From positions 40,837,501-40,901,500 of the forward strand of contig NC_090997.1 of assembly GCF_041146395.1 (NCBI RefSeq): a stretch of 64,000 nt of DNA, given 5' to 3'. A program made the position numbers and the translations under genes. Shown here piece by piece: positions 12,087 through 24,929 of this stretch. Each line of letters starts with the position of its first letter. Within the stretch, counting starts at the first letter, position 1. The notes under the pieces were generated by a model. The model did not search any database and had not been told where the DNA came from. It saw only the letters and a list, made by a program, of their open reading frames with translations. The DNA is from Eulemur rufifrons (Eukaryota > Chordata > Mammalia > Primates > Lemuridae).

Positions 12087-12910
12087 TATTGTGTTTTGAA
12101 TGAGTCTTTTACCCATGAGTGATTTTTTATAAGATTATTTTTATAAGATCATTTATACTTACTATACAATATCTAAAAATCACATAGAACTATGAGATCA
12201 TAGTCTCATAGAAAAGACTTAAAGTATTAGGAAGCTTTCAAGCTCATGGTAGGGGATGCATGTTTTCCAAAACTGTGGATTTTGCTCTAAACTTTGCATT
12301 TTATCACTGAGAACAAATACTGTCAGTTAGTTTTTTTTAAGAGTCACTTTGTTCACTTTTGAGAAAATGTGTACCCAAGTACAAATAACTATGGTTTATC
12401 TGTCAGATATTCATTCAGATAAAAATCTTGATCCATGAAAAAAGTGGCTAGTTCAGCTCACAATGCAGATAATTGCCCATATATTCTCCCTGGACATAAC
12501 CACCTCACTTTGGTATGGAACGACAGTGATTTATGCATATTTCCCAAATAATATTAAAGAGATGTGTACTTAAGAGTCAAAACAAAAAATTTAGTAATTT
12601 GTAATACTTAAGCAAGAACATTTAAATGACATTGCTTTTAAATTTTTTGCTTGTTTATTTTCCTGTGAGTATTTGGTGGCAAAGACAATGACTGCTAGTA
12701 TAATTTGGAGCCATCACTTTGATTTGTATTAATACTAAGCCACAGGCAGTTTCACTCACCATAGCTTTTGCCCCATCAGTGCAAATATTAACACAGAGAA
12801 AATGCAAATAATGCCTTGGTATTGTTATGAAAATAGTTCTGATCTCAAAGACACCCTAAAAGTATCTCAGGGACCCACAGGAATTCATGGAACACAGTTT
12901 GAGAATTCTT
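12087..12910 (-). pseudogene. hAT-Charlie-like transposon, part 2, with decayed transposase
   Basis: Reverse-complement translation gives a broken hAT transposase. At about 12695-12775 it reads CTDGAKAMV followed by a SSHCLCHQ segment. At about 12440-12530 it reads FHTKVRWL and then AELATFF. At about 12245-12400 it reads LSDKMQSLEQNPQFWKT. These correspond, in order, to the catalytic-core to C-terminal part of Charlie/ZBED-type transposases. Stops and frameshifts interrupt it, and the N-terminal half is absent. The plus-strand end (about 12800-12910, cacagtttgagaattctt) resembles the right terminal inverted repeat. An internal deletion removed the N-terminal coding part, and the L1 at 10313-12086 separates this from part 1. 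Confidence 0.8.
12190..12211. other. Short perfect inverted repeat
   Basis: CTATGAGA and TCTCATAG are perfect 8-bp arms separated by 6 bases. It lies inside the transposon remnant and is probably incidental. Confidence 0.6.
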
Positions 12911-12914
12911 ATCT

Positions 12915-15780
12915 TAGAGTATTTCAACAAATTTTGCAAACCAAAATAATTAAGTATAGAAAGGAAGAATATCCAAATGGATAGAAACTACCAATTTTTT
13001 TTCATAACTCTTTTATAATAAAGCCAATAAAAATATCAAGATACAGGAATGCTCTGTTCTCAAACTAAGACCTGCTCCCCTTGTTCCACACTTTTTGCCC
13101 ATAACTCTTGATTACTTACATTTCTCTGTGCCTCAGATCTTGCAACTGCAAAATAGAAATGGTAAAAGTACCTACACACATTTCTTTTTTCACAATTGCA
13201 AGCTCTTCACTGAGGACATTTATGACTCATGAGTGTGAAGTTATTTACGATACTTTTCTGTGATAAAAATATAACTGCACTTCTTATAGCGTTCTGACAT
13301 CACAATGCCCTTTGATAGTTTCTTCCTGAAAGATTTTTAAAAATAAACTTAATACTGACAAGGCAAATTTTGAAATGAAATGTGAAAAGTCTTAAAATTA
13401 ACACCTGCTACATTTTTATGTATAGAAGAAAGAACAAGGATAGCTCTTGGCCCTTGTACAATATGATTGACCAGCTCGGAATGATGAAAGTTATGATAAA
13501 AAAGGTTGTGAGTTTCATTATGTAGCTTAAGATTTTAATGACTGAATGACATTACATATTACTCTTGATGTGCCTTGACATTTTCCTTTATTGGAAAATA
13601 TTTTCAAATAGCTAAGGAACAGCACCATTAGTAAAAATATTTAATTTTGCAGAATATTACTGTGAGTGTCTCCTGGCGTAGGATGAGACATACTGCTCAG
13701 TATGAATTCCTAAGGCTGAATGAAGGCTTTGAATTTGAATAAAGGTTCACAAACTTCGCAAAAGTGTTGCCTTCCTTCTGGCATGAACTTTGCGAAATAT
13801 CTCTGCCAGTGTTTACAAAGTTTTAGGAGGGCTCCATGGTTTATGATCAGATTAGCCTATTTTCCCCCAGTGCATGGCTCCCAAGTCCACATGTGGAAAT
13901 GTTTCTCCAAGAGCAGTAATAAGCAAAGCCCATGCTTTAAGAGTTCCTGCGGTCAGGAATAATCAAAGTCTAATAAAGGCAGCCAGTTTGAGAGATACTG
14001 GATTTCAGATGTGATCCTATTTTAGCAAGCTAGATGATAGGGAGAAAGACTTGGATTCTTATACTTTAACAATGTTTGAAAATAAATTCTCTCTACCTGA
14101 CTCCTCTGAAAGCCAATAAAACATCTATATGAGTTTTAGGCAGCAACTGCCATGGTAAAAATCAAAGCTGGATATAGGATGGGGGAGGGAAGTGTGCAAA
14201 ATGTAGCTACATCACTTTCTATGTCTCTGCTACATGCTTCTGAGATGCTATTCGCCTTGAAATGGGGCAAAACTGAACAATGGAAAGATATCTCAGGGGC
14301 TGAAATGTTGTATCCATGTGACCAAAGAATAGTCATGTGTGAGCTATCATGTATGAGTTATCTAGCCAGTTTATGGATAATGAGCCAGTGGAGTATGACT
14401 TGGACAGAATAATAGAATGAGCTGTGCATCATGGATATCGATGGCTGGAAAACAATGGTGGGAACACATGTGTCTAAATACAGTTTATCAGCCAAAAAGT
14501 CTTAATATGCACTTAGTATGTGCCACACTTACTATGTGCCTACTGCTGTGTTACACTCTGATCTTTGGATGACAATGTTCACTTAAACAACAATGTTTTA
14601 TGCAGACCACAAGATGAAGAATGAGGCACCACAGGGGGCAACATATCCTAAAAAGGAAGGGTGACCCGTGGGCAGGGTGGCCTTGGCTATAGGAAGAAAA
14701 GAATATGAAGCTTTGCCATCCACCTCAGCAATGGCAGCAGCAGCATGTCTTCAGATATATACAGAAAGACGAGTGAGTGAATGACTAAATAGAAGAGTCA
14801 ACAAAGGGATCATGAGTGATCCATCAGTAGAAAACCCAGGCATCTTCTACAACTCACATTGGTGCTTTAATGGATAATTCCCTTTCTTATTTAGATTCTG
14901 CAGCCCCTTGAGCTCAACTTAATCCTTGCATATAGTGACAGCTGGAAGTAGTATTTCACTTTTATAACTTTCAAAATGTTTCTTACAGTCAAGTATTTGG
15001 TTTTGTGCCCATGTTTGTTTTTGCACCTCTTTGTGCTACACAGCAACCCTGCCTTCTGCAAGCCAAGGCCAGAAAGAGCCTGGGAGGCAAGTTCCAAATG
15101 GCTGACAGTGCCAGATTCCAGATATAAGAAGGCATCTCTCCTCTCCTCTGTCTCTCTCTTTTTTCTGTCCTGGTGACAAGGAGAGTGATTTCTCTGCAAT
15201 GTGACATTTGAAATTATGCCTAGCTTTTGCTAAAGATAAGCAAGCTTCCAGTCCTAGAAGAATTGGGAAGACAGAGGATTCAAGAGCCCAGACAGTTTTG
15301 GGAGGCTTATTCCTCACACACTTGTATGGTTTTGTTAAGAGCTCACCACTCTAAATCACCTTTTCTCTATTTCCAGGGCCCTGGACATTCCAATGGAGCA
15401 AATAAAAAATTTTGAAAAAAGAAAGAAAGAAAACTGAGAAGTAAAAGAAAACAGTTGAGGTTAGTTGATAGAATGAGAGAAGTGGTTAGACTTTCTAGTA
15501 AAGAGAGTGAGAAAGAAAACCAAAGACTTTTTAGATATAGGTTAAACATCTTAGATCATCACATAAATGTCAAAATTAATGTGATATTAATGTAAAAAAC
15601 TGTAGACCACGTTAAGATTAAAATGTGAGGTTTAAATGTTTACCTCTTAAAATATGTTGGCTTCTCTTCTGTGAATTTACAAAGTATTTAATAACTCTGC
15701 CTTCAACACTTTATAGCAACTTTAAACACAGTAGGTTTTAAGTTACAGTGAGAATCGTAAAAAGTAGAATTCTGGGGAAT
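12915..15780. other. Unassigned AT-rich sequence
   Basis: No gene was identified. A short segment at about 14500-14560 (agtatgtgccacacttactatgtgcc) resembles an antisense L2/MIR piece but is too short to assign. Overlapping minus frames at 14891-15317 (102, 72 and 93 codons) share the same DNA in three frames and so cannot all be coding. None has a recognisable domain. Confidence 0.45.
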
Positions 15781-16014
15781 CAAAAGCCATAGTCAGTCCT
15801 TCAGCTCTTCATTTTCTCACCATTCCTATCATCAGCAAAGGACTTCACACTATCTCTGAGAAATTTCAGATGCCGTCTCCCTTCCATTCTAATTACCTTC
15901 TGCAAGTATCATTTAGATATCATCACCTTCTTAAATGTCTGCAATAGGTCCCCGAATTCTTTCAGTTAAAGTAAAATACATAATCATGGCTTTCTAGACC
16001 CATCAGCAGTTAAT

Positions 16015-17210
16015 TCATTTATCAAACCTTTATTGCCTACCTAATGCTTGCCAGACATTTGATAGGTGTAGGCAACAGAGATGAAAGATAGGCTTACGGT
16101 GTTGAGCAACACACAGTTTTGGAGGAGAAACTGATACATAAATGGCTTTCCACCAGTCAATGTTATAAGTGCTCTGAGACCAGGGAGACAAGAGCCCTAA
16201 AACTCAGAGTTGAAGGTTTGGAAGGCTTTCTGGGAGAAGAGATGATTAGGTTGATTTTTAAATAAGAAGTAGACATTAGCCAAGTGAAGAAAGTCTATAT
16301 CCAGGGGAGAGCATATACAAAGGCATGGAGGTGAGAAAGAACATGGTTCAGCAAAACGAAACAAGAACAGCTTGGTGAGGTGTCAGGCATGCAATGGCAG
16401 GTGACAGGACTGGACTGTTAGGTAGAGGATAGCTCATTAGGAACTCTGCAAAGAGTTTGGGTTTTAACTCTATGGTAACGAGGTTACACCAAAGATTTTA
16501 AGTAAGAGGACAGAAACATGACCATTTTTATGTTTTAGAAAGATTTCTCCAGAAGTGCGATGGAGAATGGATTACTATAGGAAGATCAATCTAGAGGCTG
16601 TTAGAGAAACCTGGAAGGACTTGGATTATGGCATCCATGATATGGAGAAGAATGCGAAAAGAAAGATATGGGAAGATGAGATTTATAAAAAGTATTGTAC
16701 TACCTTGTCAGAAACTGGATTGGGGAGCTATTGCTGAGGGAGAGGAGAAATCAAGTAAGACTCCCAGTTAATGCTTTTGTGACTCTGAGGAATAATCAGG
16801 CCTGGGAAGAGAGATAAGCTCTATTATGGACATGTTGCTTTTGATGGCCTTTCTCTTTATGAGTCTGTGTTGGGGAGCCTGTGCTGGACCAGGAGATATA
16901 CATTTAAGTCATTAGCATGTTAGTTGCATACAGATTTGTTAAAATCTGAGAGAGTAAATGAGATTTTTAGGGTTTTATACCTAAAATACATGATCAGTGA
17001 TCTAGAAGGTGAATCCAAGGAGTGATGTCCTGGAAGCCAAGGGAGAAAAGAGTTTTAAGAAAGCAGTGGTCAGCAGTGTTAAATGAAGCAAAGGTATCCA
17101 GTAAGATAAAGCCCAAAAGCCTCATTGCATATGGCAACTCTGTGGCCTCTCCATAGTAAGTAGTTTCACTATAGGGTTGGGAATAGAAATCAGAGTGTAG
17201 GGAGTTGAGG
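16015..17210 (-). repeat. L2 LINE, antisense, 3' end through reverse transcriptase
   Basis: The plus strand runs from the reverse complement of the L2 3' terminus (ttcatttatcaaacctttattgcctacctaatg, near 16015) through aaaggcatggaggtgagaa and ggttttaactctatggtaac to a reverse-transcriptase part. The minus frame 16994-17227 contains LLGFILLDTFASFNTADH, LKTLFSLGFQDIT. This aligns with the L2/CR1 reverse transcriptase core, where the family has LLDLSAAFDTVDH followed by LSSLGF. The catalytic Asp of the AFDT motif appears as SFNT (Asn), and only part of the domain remains, so it is dead. Confidence 0.8.
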
Positions 17211-17254
17211 AGTGAATGAAAAGCCATGCATGGAGAAAATGTGAGTACAACATT

Positions 17255-17690
17255 TATAGCCTCCAGGATGGACTAAGTTATGCTGCAGGAACAAACAACT
17301 GTCAAATTTTAATGGCTTACCACACAAAGGTTTATTTTTCATTGTGCTTCATGTTCAGTGCAGGTCACTGGGGAGACTTTGCTTATTGTAGTCCCACAGG
17401 GGCTGAGGCCAATGAAGACTTCAACTCAACACATGAATTAACAATTGCTGCAACAAAAAAAGAGAGAACTGTCATGCCTCATGTTAGCAATTAAGTGCTT
17501 TCAACTGGAAACAAGACCTGCCACTTCACTTTTATTTCACAGTCCAATACAAGTCACATGGCCACACAAGGCAAAGAAATACAATGCTACCATGAGTCCA
17601 GAAAGAGGAGAACTGGGATATTAATATACTGTCCCCATGAGTGGGTTAGGGCACTAGCTACACAAGCTTGTAAGTTTGAGGGGAGATTTT
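17255..17690. repeat. LTR-like or other ancient interspersed repeat
   Basis: The pattern ggactaagttatgctgcaggaacaaacaactgtcaaattttaatggcttac, then aggtttatttttcattgtgc, then gcaattaagtgctttcaactgg and agtcacatggcc is one I associate with a common mammalian LTR-type repeat in antisense orientation. I cannot name the family, and the boundaries are approximate. Confidence 0.45.
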
Positions 17691-17789
17691 TGTTTGGTTG
17701 GTTTTTAAGGCAAGATAGACAACAGCACTAGTAGAATACATTTGTTATCACATTTCACAGCTTGCACTTTGTGCTCTTGCTGTACAATA

Positions 17790-18140
17790 CACCCTGTAAA
17801 CACCTTTCATGCCTAACCTCCCTATGGGAATATTCTTCCTACTCTCATGTATTGAGTATGTCTTGCTCTACCACAACATTCTGCTCAAGAATCACTTCAC
17901 GCATGAAGCTGTCCCTTGATAAGGCTACTTGGCTATTTGGGTCCAATTATATTTAGGTAAGTCTGCTTCCTTATATTTCCATTGTTCACCGATTTGTGTG
18001 TTTCCCCCCCACATGTTTTGAAGTCCTTTCCACCTTTTAAAGGGCAAGGATCTCCCCATTTGTTTCCTTTCTTTCCATGGGGTAACTGGCTACAAGACAT
18101 GCGCTCAATCCATGATGTTGGCTGAACAATTGGTTTCTCC
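17790..18140 (+). repeat. L2 LINE 3' end
   Basis: Sense L2 3' features are visible: cacctttcatgcctaacctccc, tcaagaatcacttcacgcatgaagctgtccc, aaagggcaaggatctcccc and gcgctcaatccatgatgttggctgaa. Confidence 0.55.
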
Positions 18141-18144
18141 AAGA

Positions 18145-19635
18145 TCAGAGAAGACTCTTCAGTAAAGTTCTTTGGGTTTTACCATCCCTGAGCACACAGA
18201 GTCATTTATACAATGGTTTATGAAGAAAACTGCAGATTCTGGTTTTTTCCATGGCTGAGGAGGCAGGAAATGGAGCAGCAGCAGCCTAATTCTTATGGAA
18301 ACTCCACCCCATGTACTGGCACCATGGTAATTTTGCTTAGTCTGCTTTCTGGGACTAGCCCAAACCTGTCAAGTTCTCACTTTAAAAACTTGCAGATGCA
18401 TCCACCACATATTTATGCACTTGCTTTCATATGCAAAGAAGTTGCTACCAAGACGAGACACCTCATCAAGAAGGCTTACAACTGAATTTTTTTATGACAG
18501 ATTTATTCAGATTCACCTTCATGCTCTCATCTGGCCCTCCAGGACCGTGGCCATGCATGTGCAGGGCACCTCTCTGGGTTCAGAGCACATACAGTCTGGT
18601 TTGTAGAACATGTTGACTAACCAGCACTGACGTATCAAAACCATAACCTAGGCCTCATTAGCACAATCCAATCTACTGAGTTAAACAACCACAGATATGC
18701 AAATTCAGGAAGACTTTGAAAGTGAAACAGGTGCACATGCATTTTGGTAAGGATTTTCATTTTGCTCAGACCTGAAAATTTGGACTCAGCCGGTTAATTT
18801 TTGAGCCAGAAAGAGTCACAAAAACCACCCACACACAAAATAAATAGGTCAATACATAACCCAGACAGAAGAGGCTTTCTGAAGAAAAGGGAAAATTTGT
18901 ACAGAAATGTGTTTAATGGGAGGATGAGTTATGCAGCAAAGACAGTATGTGATTAGGGAAAATCTAAGCAACAGCTATTTGGATGTGTCCTGAGGATAAC
19001 ATCTACTGGAATTCAGTGAAACCTCTAAATATCTTTTCCACGCAGGTGAGAAAATGCAATCTTTGGTCCTGCTAATTTCAATTCTTGATTCAGGGTAGCA
19101 GCAATACTAAAGAAGCCTTCCAGCCAAATTGTAATCATAAATAATTTTCCTCTCAAGTGAGTTGACTTCAGTTGGCACTTATCAACTTGCAGGTCAGCAC
19201 AAATGTTTTTATAATAAACCGTAAAAGAAGGAAATATAGTCTGTACTGGCAGTCAGAAATCCTGCTTTCTCGCTGCAACTCGACTGAATCTGACTCTGGG
19301 TTACTGGCCAAAATCGATAATATCAGCTCCCTGACGTGTCAGGTGGGGACAGGATCTTACCTTTGTAATGGTGTGAAGTACTGTGACAATGTGCAATGGT
19401 CTGGGCCACCGAGTGTCTCTCCTCCCTCCTCACCTCTACTCACTAAGCTCACATTTCTTTTTATTCTTTTTTTTTTTTTCCTCCACTCCTCCCCATTTCT
19501 ATTATTCTTTTTCTCTCACTATTTTTCCATTCTGATGTTTCAGTCCTGCCAACATCACCTAGAGCTCCCACATCCGCTGCTGAGCTTTGTGGAGGGTTGA
19601 GAAGGCAGCTGTCTCACATCTGCACGGAGATGCTG
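18145..19635. other. Unassigned sequence with a pyrimidine-rich tract
   Basis: No gene or named repeat was identified. A C/T-rich stretch lies at about 19450-19530. The 142-codon plus frame at 19172-19600 owes its second half to that tract (long Phe/Leu/Ser runs) and has no recognisable domain. Confidence 0.45.
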
Positions 19636-19639
19636 ATGA

Positions 19640-19715
19640 ATGGAAGGTCCACAAGGGCAGAAATAAATCATGGCTGCCTTGCACACAGTAAGCACTCAAT
19701 AAATACCGGCATGCG
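19640..19715 (+). repeat. L2 LINE 3' terminus, short
   Basis: The block aaggtccacaagggcagaaa followed by gcacacagtaagcactcaataaatacc is the typical sense 3' end of L2. Confidence 0.55.
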
Positions 19716-19719
19716 GTGT

Positions 19720-21795
19720 TTAACATATTTACAGTAGTTGAAACACATTTCTCTTAAGTTTTCTGAGGAAAATATTTATGACTATTGTCAAGGTACCATA
19801 CATATCCCATCCACATTCGCCAAACAACCTACAGCACCAGAGAAGAAAGAAAATTGCTTGTGGAGTATCAAGTCTCTGAACATTGCCAGCCAGCCTCTCA
19901 GTCAGTGAAATCAAAAGAATACAAATGGAAATAGAACCAGGAAATAGTTTGGATGTCCCAAACTTATTTAGAACCAGACTCCACAGGGTTTTGAAACCCA
20001 TGTTGTCACTGTTGTAGTTCTAACATTTTCCATAGCCGCTAAAAATCTCATGCCATGAAAGAGTGGGGGCGGGAATGACTACAATACAAAATCTGTAGGA
20101 AACTCTGAGGAATGGGAGCCTTTTATCCGACAGGCACTAAGTTACAGCTCAGCAGACTTGTTGAAAGAAGGTAGGTCCAAAATGTTAACAGGAGGAAGCA
20201 GGCAACGTTCAGCACCTCTGGTCTTAAACCAGGGGAGATGTTTTCTGATTTTGCTCTTGGTACATTACTCCAAATTCCATCGACTGGTGATCAGCACAGG
20301 CCAGTTAACAACTACTTACTAAGCGCTACTATGACTAATAAAGCACTCCAAACCATTATTCAATTTGTTTGCTCCATGACATATTTTGACTTTACAGATG
20401 AAAATACTAAAATCACCTATAAACTCAGACTATTTTAAATTTGAGGCTGTATTTTAAAGAGCCAACAAATTTTAGAGTGAACCATCATTAAGACAACCAG
20501 CATTCTATAACCCTGCTGTTCTTTGAAAATAGAAACCCAAACTTTTTTTTTTTTTTTTTTATCCAGTAGGGTCTTTGCAAATATGTACTACTTCTACAAT
20601 TTGAATCTAAGTAGAAGGAAATTACTTAGGAAGTACAAAGATCTATAATGTCTTATGGTTCTACTAGGTGAAACTGAGTCTCACTCAATTTACAAATGGT
20701 ATGACAAAATATTTTAGCTTAATAAGACTTGACTTTGTGACATACTTTTTTGACTACCACATATTAACACCAGTGGTCAAAGGGTATTTTTCCCAGTTCC
20801 TGTGTTAACCCAGGAATGCCCAGCAGAGGCTGCCCTTAGGGAAGGAAGTTAGTATTTTCCAAGGAAAGAGAGACCAACAAAATGCTGTTGGGATTACTTC
20901 ACTCAATCCCAACATGCCCACCTATTCAGTGTTAGAGAAACCTTTTAAATCTAGAAATGTAATAGCCTCCTTATACCTTAGCTTATTCAGGAATCCCTAA
21001 ATTCCAGGAAGCAAAATTACAAAGAAAAAAATAATCATTAGTACAATAATTGGAAACCAAATTTTCTCTCCTTTCATTCACTGTAATTTAAAAAGAAAAA
21101 GAACCTTGAAAAGTAATGAAATACTCTCACAGGTGAAATGTCATCTAAATCATATTTTCATAAATGTATAACTAAACAGTATGACTAAAAACATAATTTT
21201 TAGAAAACAGATAAATAAACTAATTATTCCTTTTTGGCATTCACTCTGACAAAGAATATAGAATAGCCACATTCTATTAAAATAAAAAAGTGAGTTGTCT
21301 GATTTTCACAATATAGAAAACCCCACCTTTTTCTCTCCTAAATAAATGTCTTTGTTTACCCTTTTTTAAGATTAAAATATAATATTTTAATTATCAAAAC
21401 ACTGTTATCATTTAGCAAATAGAATAAAATTAAATTGATTTGAGAATTTTTGGAAAAAAATAAATTATATCCGAAAGGTATGCTTTTCAATGCAAAGGAG
21501 AACAATTTAAAACAACTTGGATCCTATTTGCTTATTAAAGACAACCCTATTGAATTTAAAAAATTCTAAAAAATCAGGATACCATATTATTAATGAAAGC
21601 TTATCAACTGCATGGTACATGGCAATATGCTAGTCCACACTAGACAACACTGTGTTTTCAAAATCATAAACAGTGAGGAATGAAGGAGACTGGAACCGAC
21701 ATTAACCACAGTGAAGAGTGAGGAACTTTCGTCCCAAGTTAAAGCAAGGCACGTGAGGGCAGTGAAAACCCAGAAGGAATCTAACAGTGGAAGGT
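19720..21795. other. Unassigned AT-rich sequence with a T18 run
   Basis: No gene or clear repeat was identified. A run of 18 T residues lies at 20543-20560 with no recognisable retroposon beside it. The interval 20960-21560 is very AT-rich. Confidence 0.45.
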
Positions 21796-21799
21796 TTAA

Positions 21800-21985
21800 T
21801 ATGAGCTAGGAACACTCTCAAAAAGTATCTCATTTAATCCTCACAACAAACTTTAAAATACATATTATCCCATGCAAAACAGGAGGCAACAAAATCTCAA
21901 AAAAATAAAACAATTTGCCCAGGGTCTGCTAGCCATGGGTCAACGGGCCCTTCATGCACGCGTATTGTGAACTGCACCACACAGC
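21800..21985 (-). repeat. MIR SINE, antisense
   Basis: The stretch tatctcatttaatcctcacaacaaactttaaaat followed by aaaacaatttgcccagggtctgctagcc is the reverse complement of MIR. The copy is diverged. Confidence 0.65.
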
Positions 21986-22299
21986 CTCGCCAGGCAGGTC
22001 TCCATTGTGTTTTAAGATCACACTGAATTTTTGAGCGCCGCCCCCCCTCCCCCCAGACACTGATGGCCGTGTTAGCAGAAGTGGCATGCTGCAGAAGGAC
22101 TGAGTGAGTTCACAGCCAGATCCTGAGGCTCAGATTTGCATACGTGAGTAAAAAAGCCAGAGGCAAAATTGCAGAGCTGGCAGATGTGGTAGTTACTGCC
22201 TGTATCCTACTTTCCCCTGAAGCACCCTGATGCTTTGCAGATACCTGGCACCTTCAGGGGCCCAAGCCTTGAAAAGGAGGAGCCCTCCCAGCCTTGCCT

Positions 22300-22480
22300 C
22301 CTCCTACAGCAATGCAGCATGCCTTGAATTCTAATCACTTATGTGACCTCCTCACCATGGTCTCCATTAGACTGTAAACTCCTTAAGAACACAGAGTGTC
22401 TCATTTTCCTATTCCCTGTTGCACTGAGCTCAAAGTAGGTGTTCAGTGAATATTTGTAGAATAAATTTATGAATGAGCGA
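22300..22480 (+). repeat. L2 LINE 3' end
   Basis: Sense L2 terminus: ccattagactgtaaactccttaagaacacagag, then agctcaaagtaggtgttcagtgaatatttgtagaataaattt. Confidence 0.65.
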
Positions 22481-22837
22481 CTGGGCCTCCCTTCCATCCC
22501 TAATCAAAATATTCAAGGCCTGTCTTTCCACTCTACAGTTCTCTGATCTTTGCTCCTTAAGTTGGCAAACAACTAACAGTATGTGCTGTTAATGATTGAC
22601 TGCTTGACCCTCTCAGGGCCTATATATCGGTATTGCTGCGTGTATGTGTACGTGTTGCATTTGAAGACCAAATACCCAATCTTTGCAGTATATCCACTGG
22701 CTGCAACACAGGCTGCTAGAGACAGAATGGGGAGCAAGGACAACGCCCGGGGCAGAGCCAGCATAGCAATACCTGTAGCTAGAGTGCTCTGGGTAACAGC
22801 AGCAGACAACTGTAGGCAGACAGGGGAGTGAGTGCTG

Positions 22838-23010
22838 ATACCTCATCTCATTTAATCTTCACAGCAGCCTTTGAGGTAGGTACTCTTCCAATTTTATTGA
22901 AGGAAAAAAATTAGGCCCAGAGAAGTTATATGTTATGCCAAGACCAGACATGGAGTAAATGGTGGAGAAAGGCTGCAGTTCACTCTTTTACTATGCTCGC
23001 ATCCCTCAGT
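22838..23010 (-). repeat. MIR SINE, antisense
   Basis: The block ctcatttaatcttcacagcagcctttgaggtaggtactcttccaattttattgaagg, then ttaggcccagagaagttat and a diverged tail, matches antisense MIR. Confidence 0.7.
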
Positions 23011-23014
23011 CCTC

Positions 23015-23445
23015 AAAGTTACCGTCCGTGCGGCCACTGGAGGACTGAAGACTTACTCTATTACAAGGAAGGTTTATCACGAGGACTAGAGCTGTTAACC
23101 TGCTCAAAGTGACTGGAGAGAGAAATCTTGGGATAGAGAAGAGACAAAACTCATTTGGGGCAGAGTTTCCGAAGCCTCAGCTAGAATCCCACCTGTGTGC
23201 CCCCAAGAGTGCCCCTTCTCTTGCCACAGAAGCCCTCTCCCCTGGTGACCACAGGGCTGTTTCTGAGTCTGCAACAGTCACCTAAATAAAGGCCTGTGTG
23301 GTTTCTGCAGCAGTAACCTCAGGAAAGATCTCATTTGATAAGAAAGTCATTTTGTGCGCCCTCAAGATAAAGATATTTTGATGCTATCAAAGGGGAACGG
23401 TAAAAATTCACAAGAATCTTGTGGCTAATTAAATGGATATAATGG
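23015..23445. other. Unassigned sequence
   Basis: No gene or repeat was recognised. Confidence 0.45.
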
Positions 23446-23449
23446 AAAG

Positions 23450-23675
23450 AGTGTGAGATTGAAAGAGGGAGGAAGGATCTAAGCCTACTCTCTGAGACTA
23501 ACTGTGTAAATCCTGGAATTTAGTTGCTAATCAGGCTGGACTTTAGTTTTTCTCAGCTCCAAGATTGTCCTAATAGCACCCAGTTTTTAGGATGGCTGTA
23601 AGAATTATATGATCTAATGTATATAAAGCACACAGTAGAGGTTCAATGAATTACGGCTCTTATTATTATTATGTT
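23450..23675 (+). repeat. MIR SINE, near full length
   Basis: Sense MIR runs from tgtgagattgaaagag through ctaactgtgtaaatcctgg and gaattatatgatctaatgtatataaagcacacagtagaggttcaatgaatt to a terminal (TTA) run at about 23660-23672. Confidence 0.75.
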
Positions 23676-23679
23676 GGAA

Positions 23680-24925
23680 ATCCCGTTATAATAAGAGAGG
23701 TTGTCATTTACAAAGAAATTTATGAATACTGATAACCAATCCCAAGATCACTGAGAGGAATTCATACTCAAAGGGCCTCAATTATTTTCTGGTAACCAAA
23801 ATGAAGTACGATTCTGTAAGGAATTCACAAAGTCTCTCATGATTATCCTGTGGTCATGATGACTACAGGGCTTTGTACAGTCAGGGACAGTACAATATGG
23901 TCTGTAGACACTGTGCGGAAAACTATTATCTATCAATCTGGTAGTCAGTTTCTAGTGCTTTGCAATGGGCCTGCTCAATTTTTAGAAATGTATTTCTTTT
24001 ATGACTACAAGTAACACATGTTCATTCTTGAGAATTTGAAAAAAATCTTAAAAATTATAAGGAAAAATGAAAATCACCTCAATGTTAACATTGGGTTATA
24101 TACTTCTAGCCTTTCACTCTCTTTCTTAATCTCAAAGCGTGTGTGTATAGATGTATATACAAATACAGGCACAACCACAAATTGGTTTTGTATTATATAC
24201 AAGCTTTTTTAACATGCCATTCATCTAAAATATGCTCAAAATGCTTTGTTTTATCACAATTTCAAAATTTTTATGAAACACAAAACAGTTGCCTTTGGAG
24301 CTCAGATTAACCCAGTTTGCTGAGGCCATGACTAAGTTTATCTGATATCAAGAATTTGGCAATGCAGACATTAAAATGCAGACACATCTTTTCCTGTAAG
24401 CACAGGGTGTGGCTAAAGCAATAAACCTGATTTATTTCCAAATAATTTAAAAATGACTAACATGTTGAAAAATTAGCTCATGATGACAAAATTATCAGTT
24501 CAAGAAAAATCCTTGCCATCCAAGCACCCCTTCCACTGATTGCTTTAAACTATTCTCCCCAATATATTTTGATTCGTGCTTCACTGCACATCTCTCTTTT
24601 TGCAATGGTTTAAAGTTTTAAAGCAATGATGTTGTGATTATAAGAGAGAGAAGCAAGATATATTATATGGTAGTCCAAAATTTTCAAAAACACAAAAGAT
24701 GTGTGTACTCTAATGCAACCTTCAGAGAAGTTAAGAGGTGGTAGGTATGCAAGCAGGTGGTAATCAAGCAGTAATCAAGCAACAAGATCACAAGCTTCTT
24801 TCTAAGGTTTCCAGCCTTTCATTCTTGCAGAGCACTTTTCCAGGAAGGCAATACCATGCTGATGCCTTATCCCCAAAGCAACCCATTCGTTCTGATGAGG
24901 GAACAACTATCTCAGTAATTTAAAG
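23680..24925. other. Mostly unassigned; possible ancient repeat at 23980-24220
   Basis: At about 23980-24220 the pattern agtaacacatgttcattcttgagaatttgaaaaaa, aaaatcacctcaatgttaac and ttatatacttctagcc resembles a common ancient interspersed repeat whose name I cannot give. A small tandem repeat of gtaatcaagca (two copies) lies at about 24761-24782. Nothing else was recognised. Confidence 0.35.
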
Positions 24926-24929
24926 ATTT

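Noticed and set aside
19172..19600. 142-codon plus frame with a hydrophobic run suggesting a membrane protein
   Set aside because: The hydrophobic stretch comes from a pyrimidine-rich simple tract near 19450-19530.
22030..22055. C-rich run as a G-quadruplex on the minus strand
   Set aside because: There are only two long C runs in a short low-complexity stretch, too little to support a structural call.
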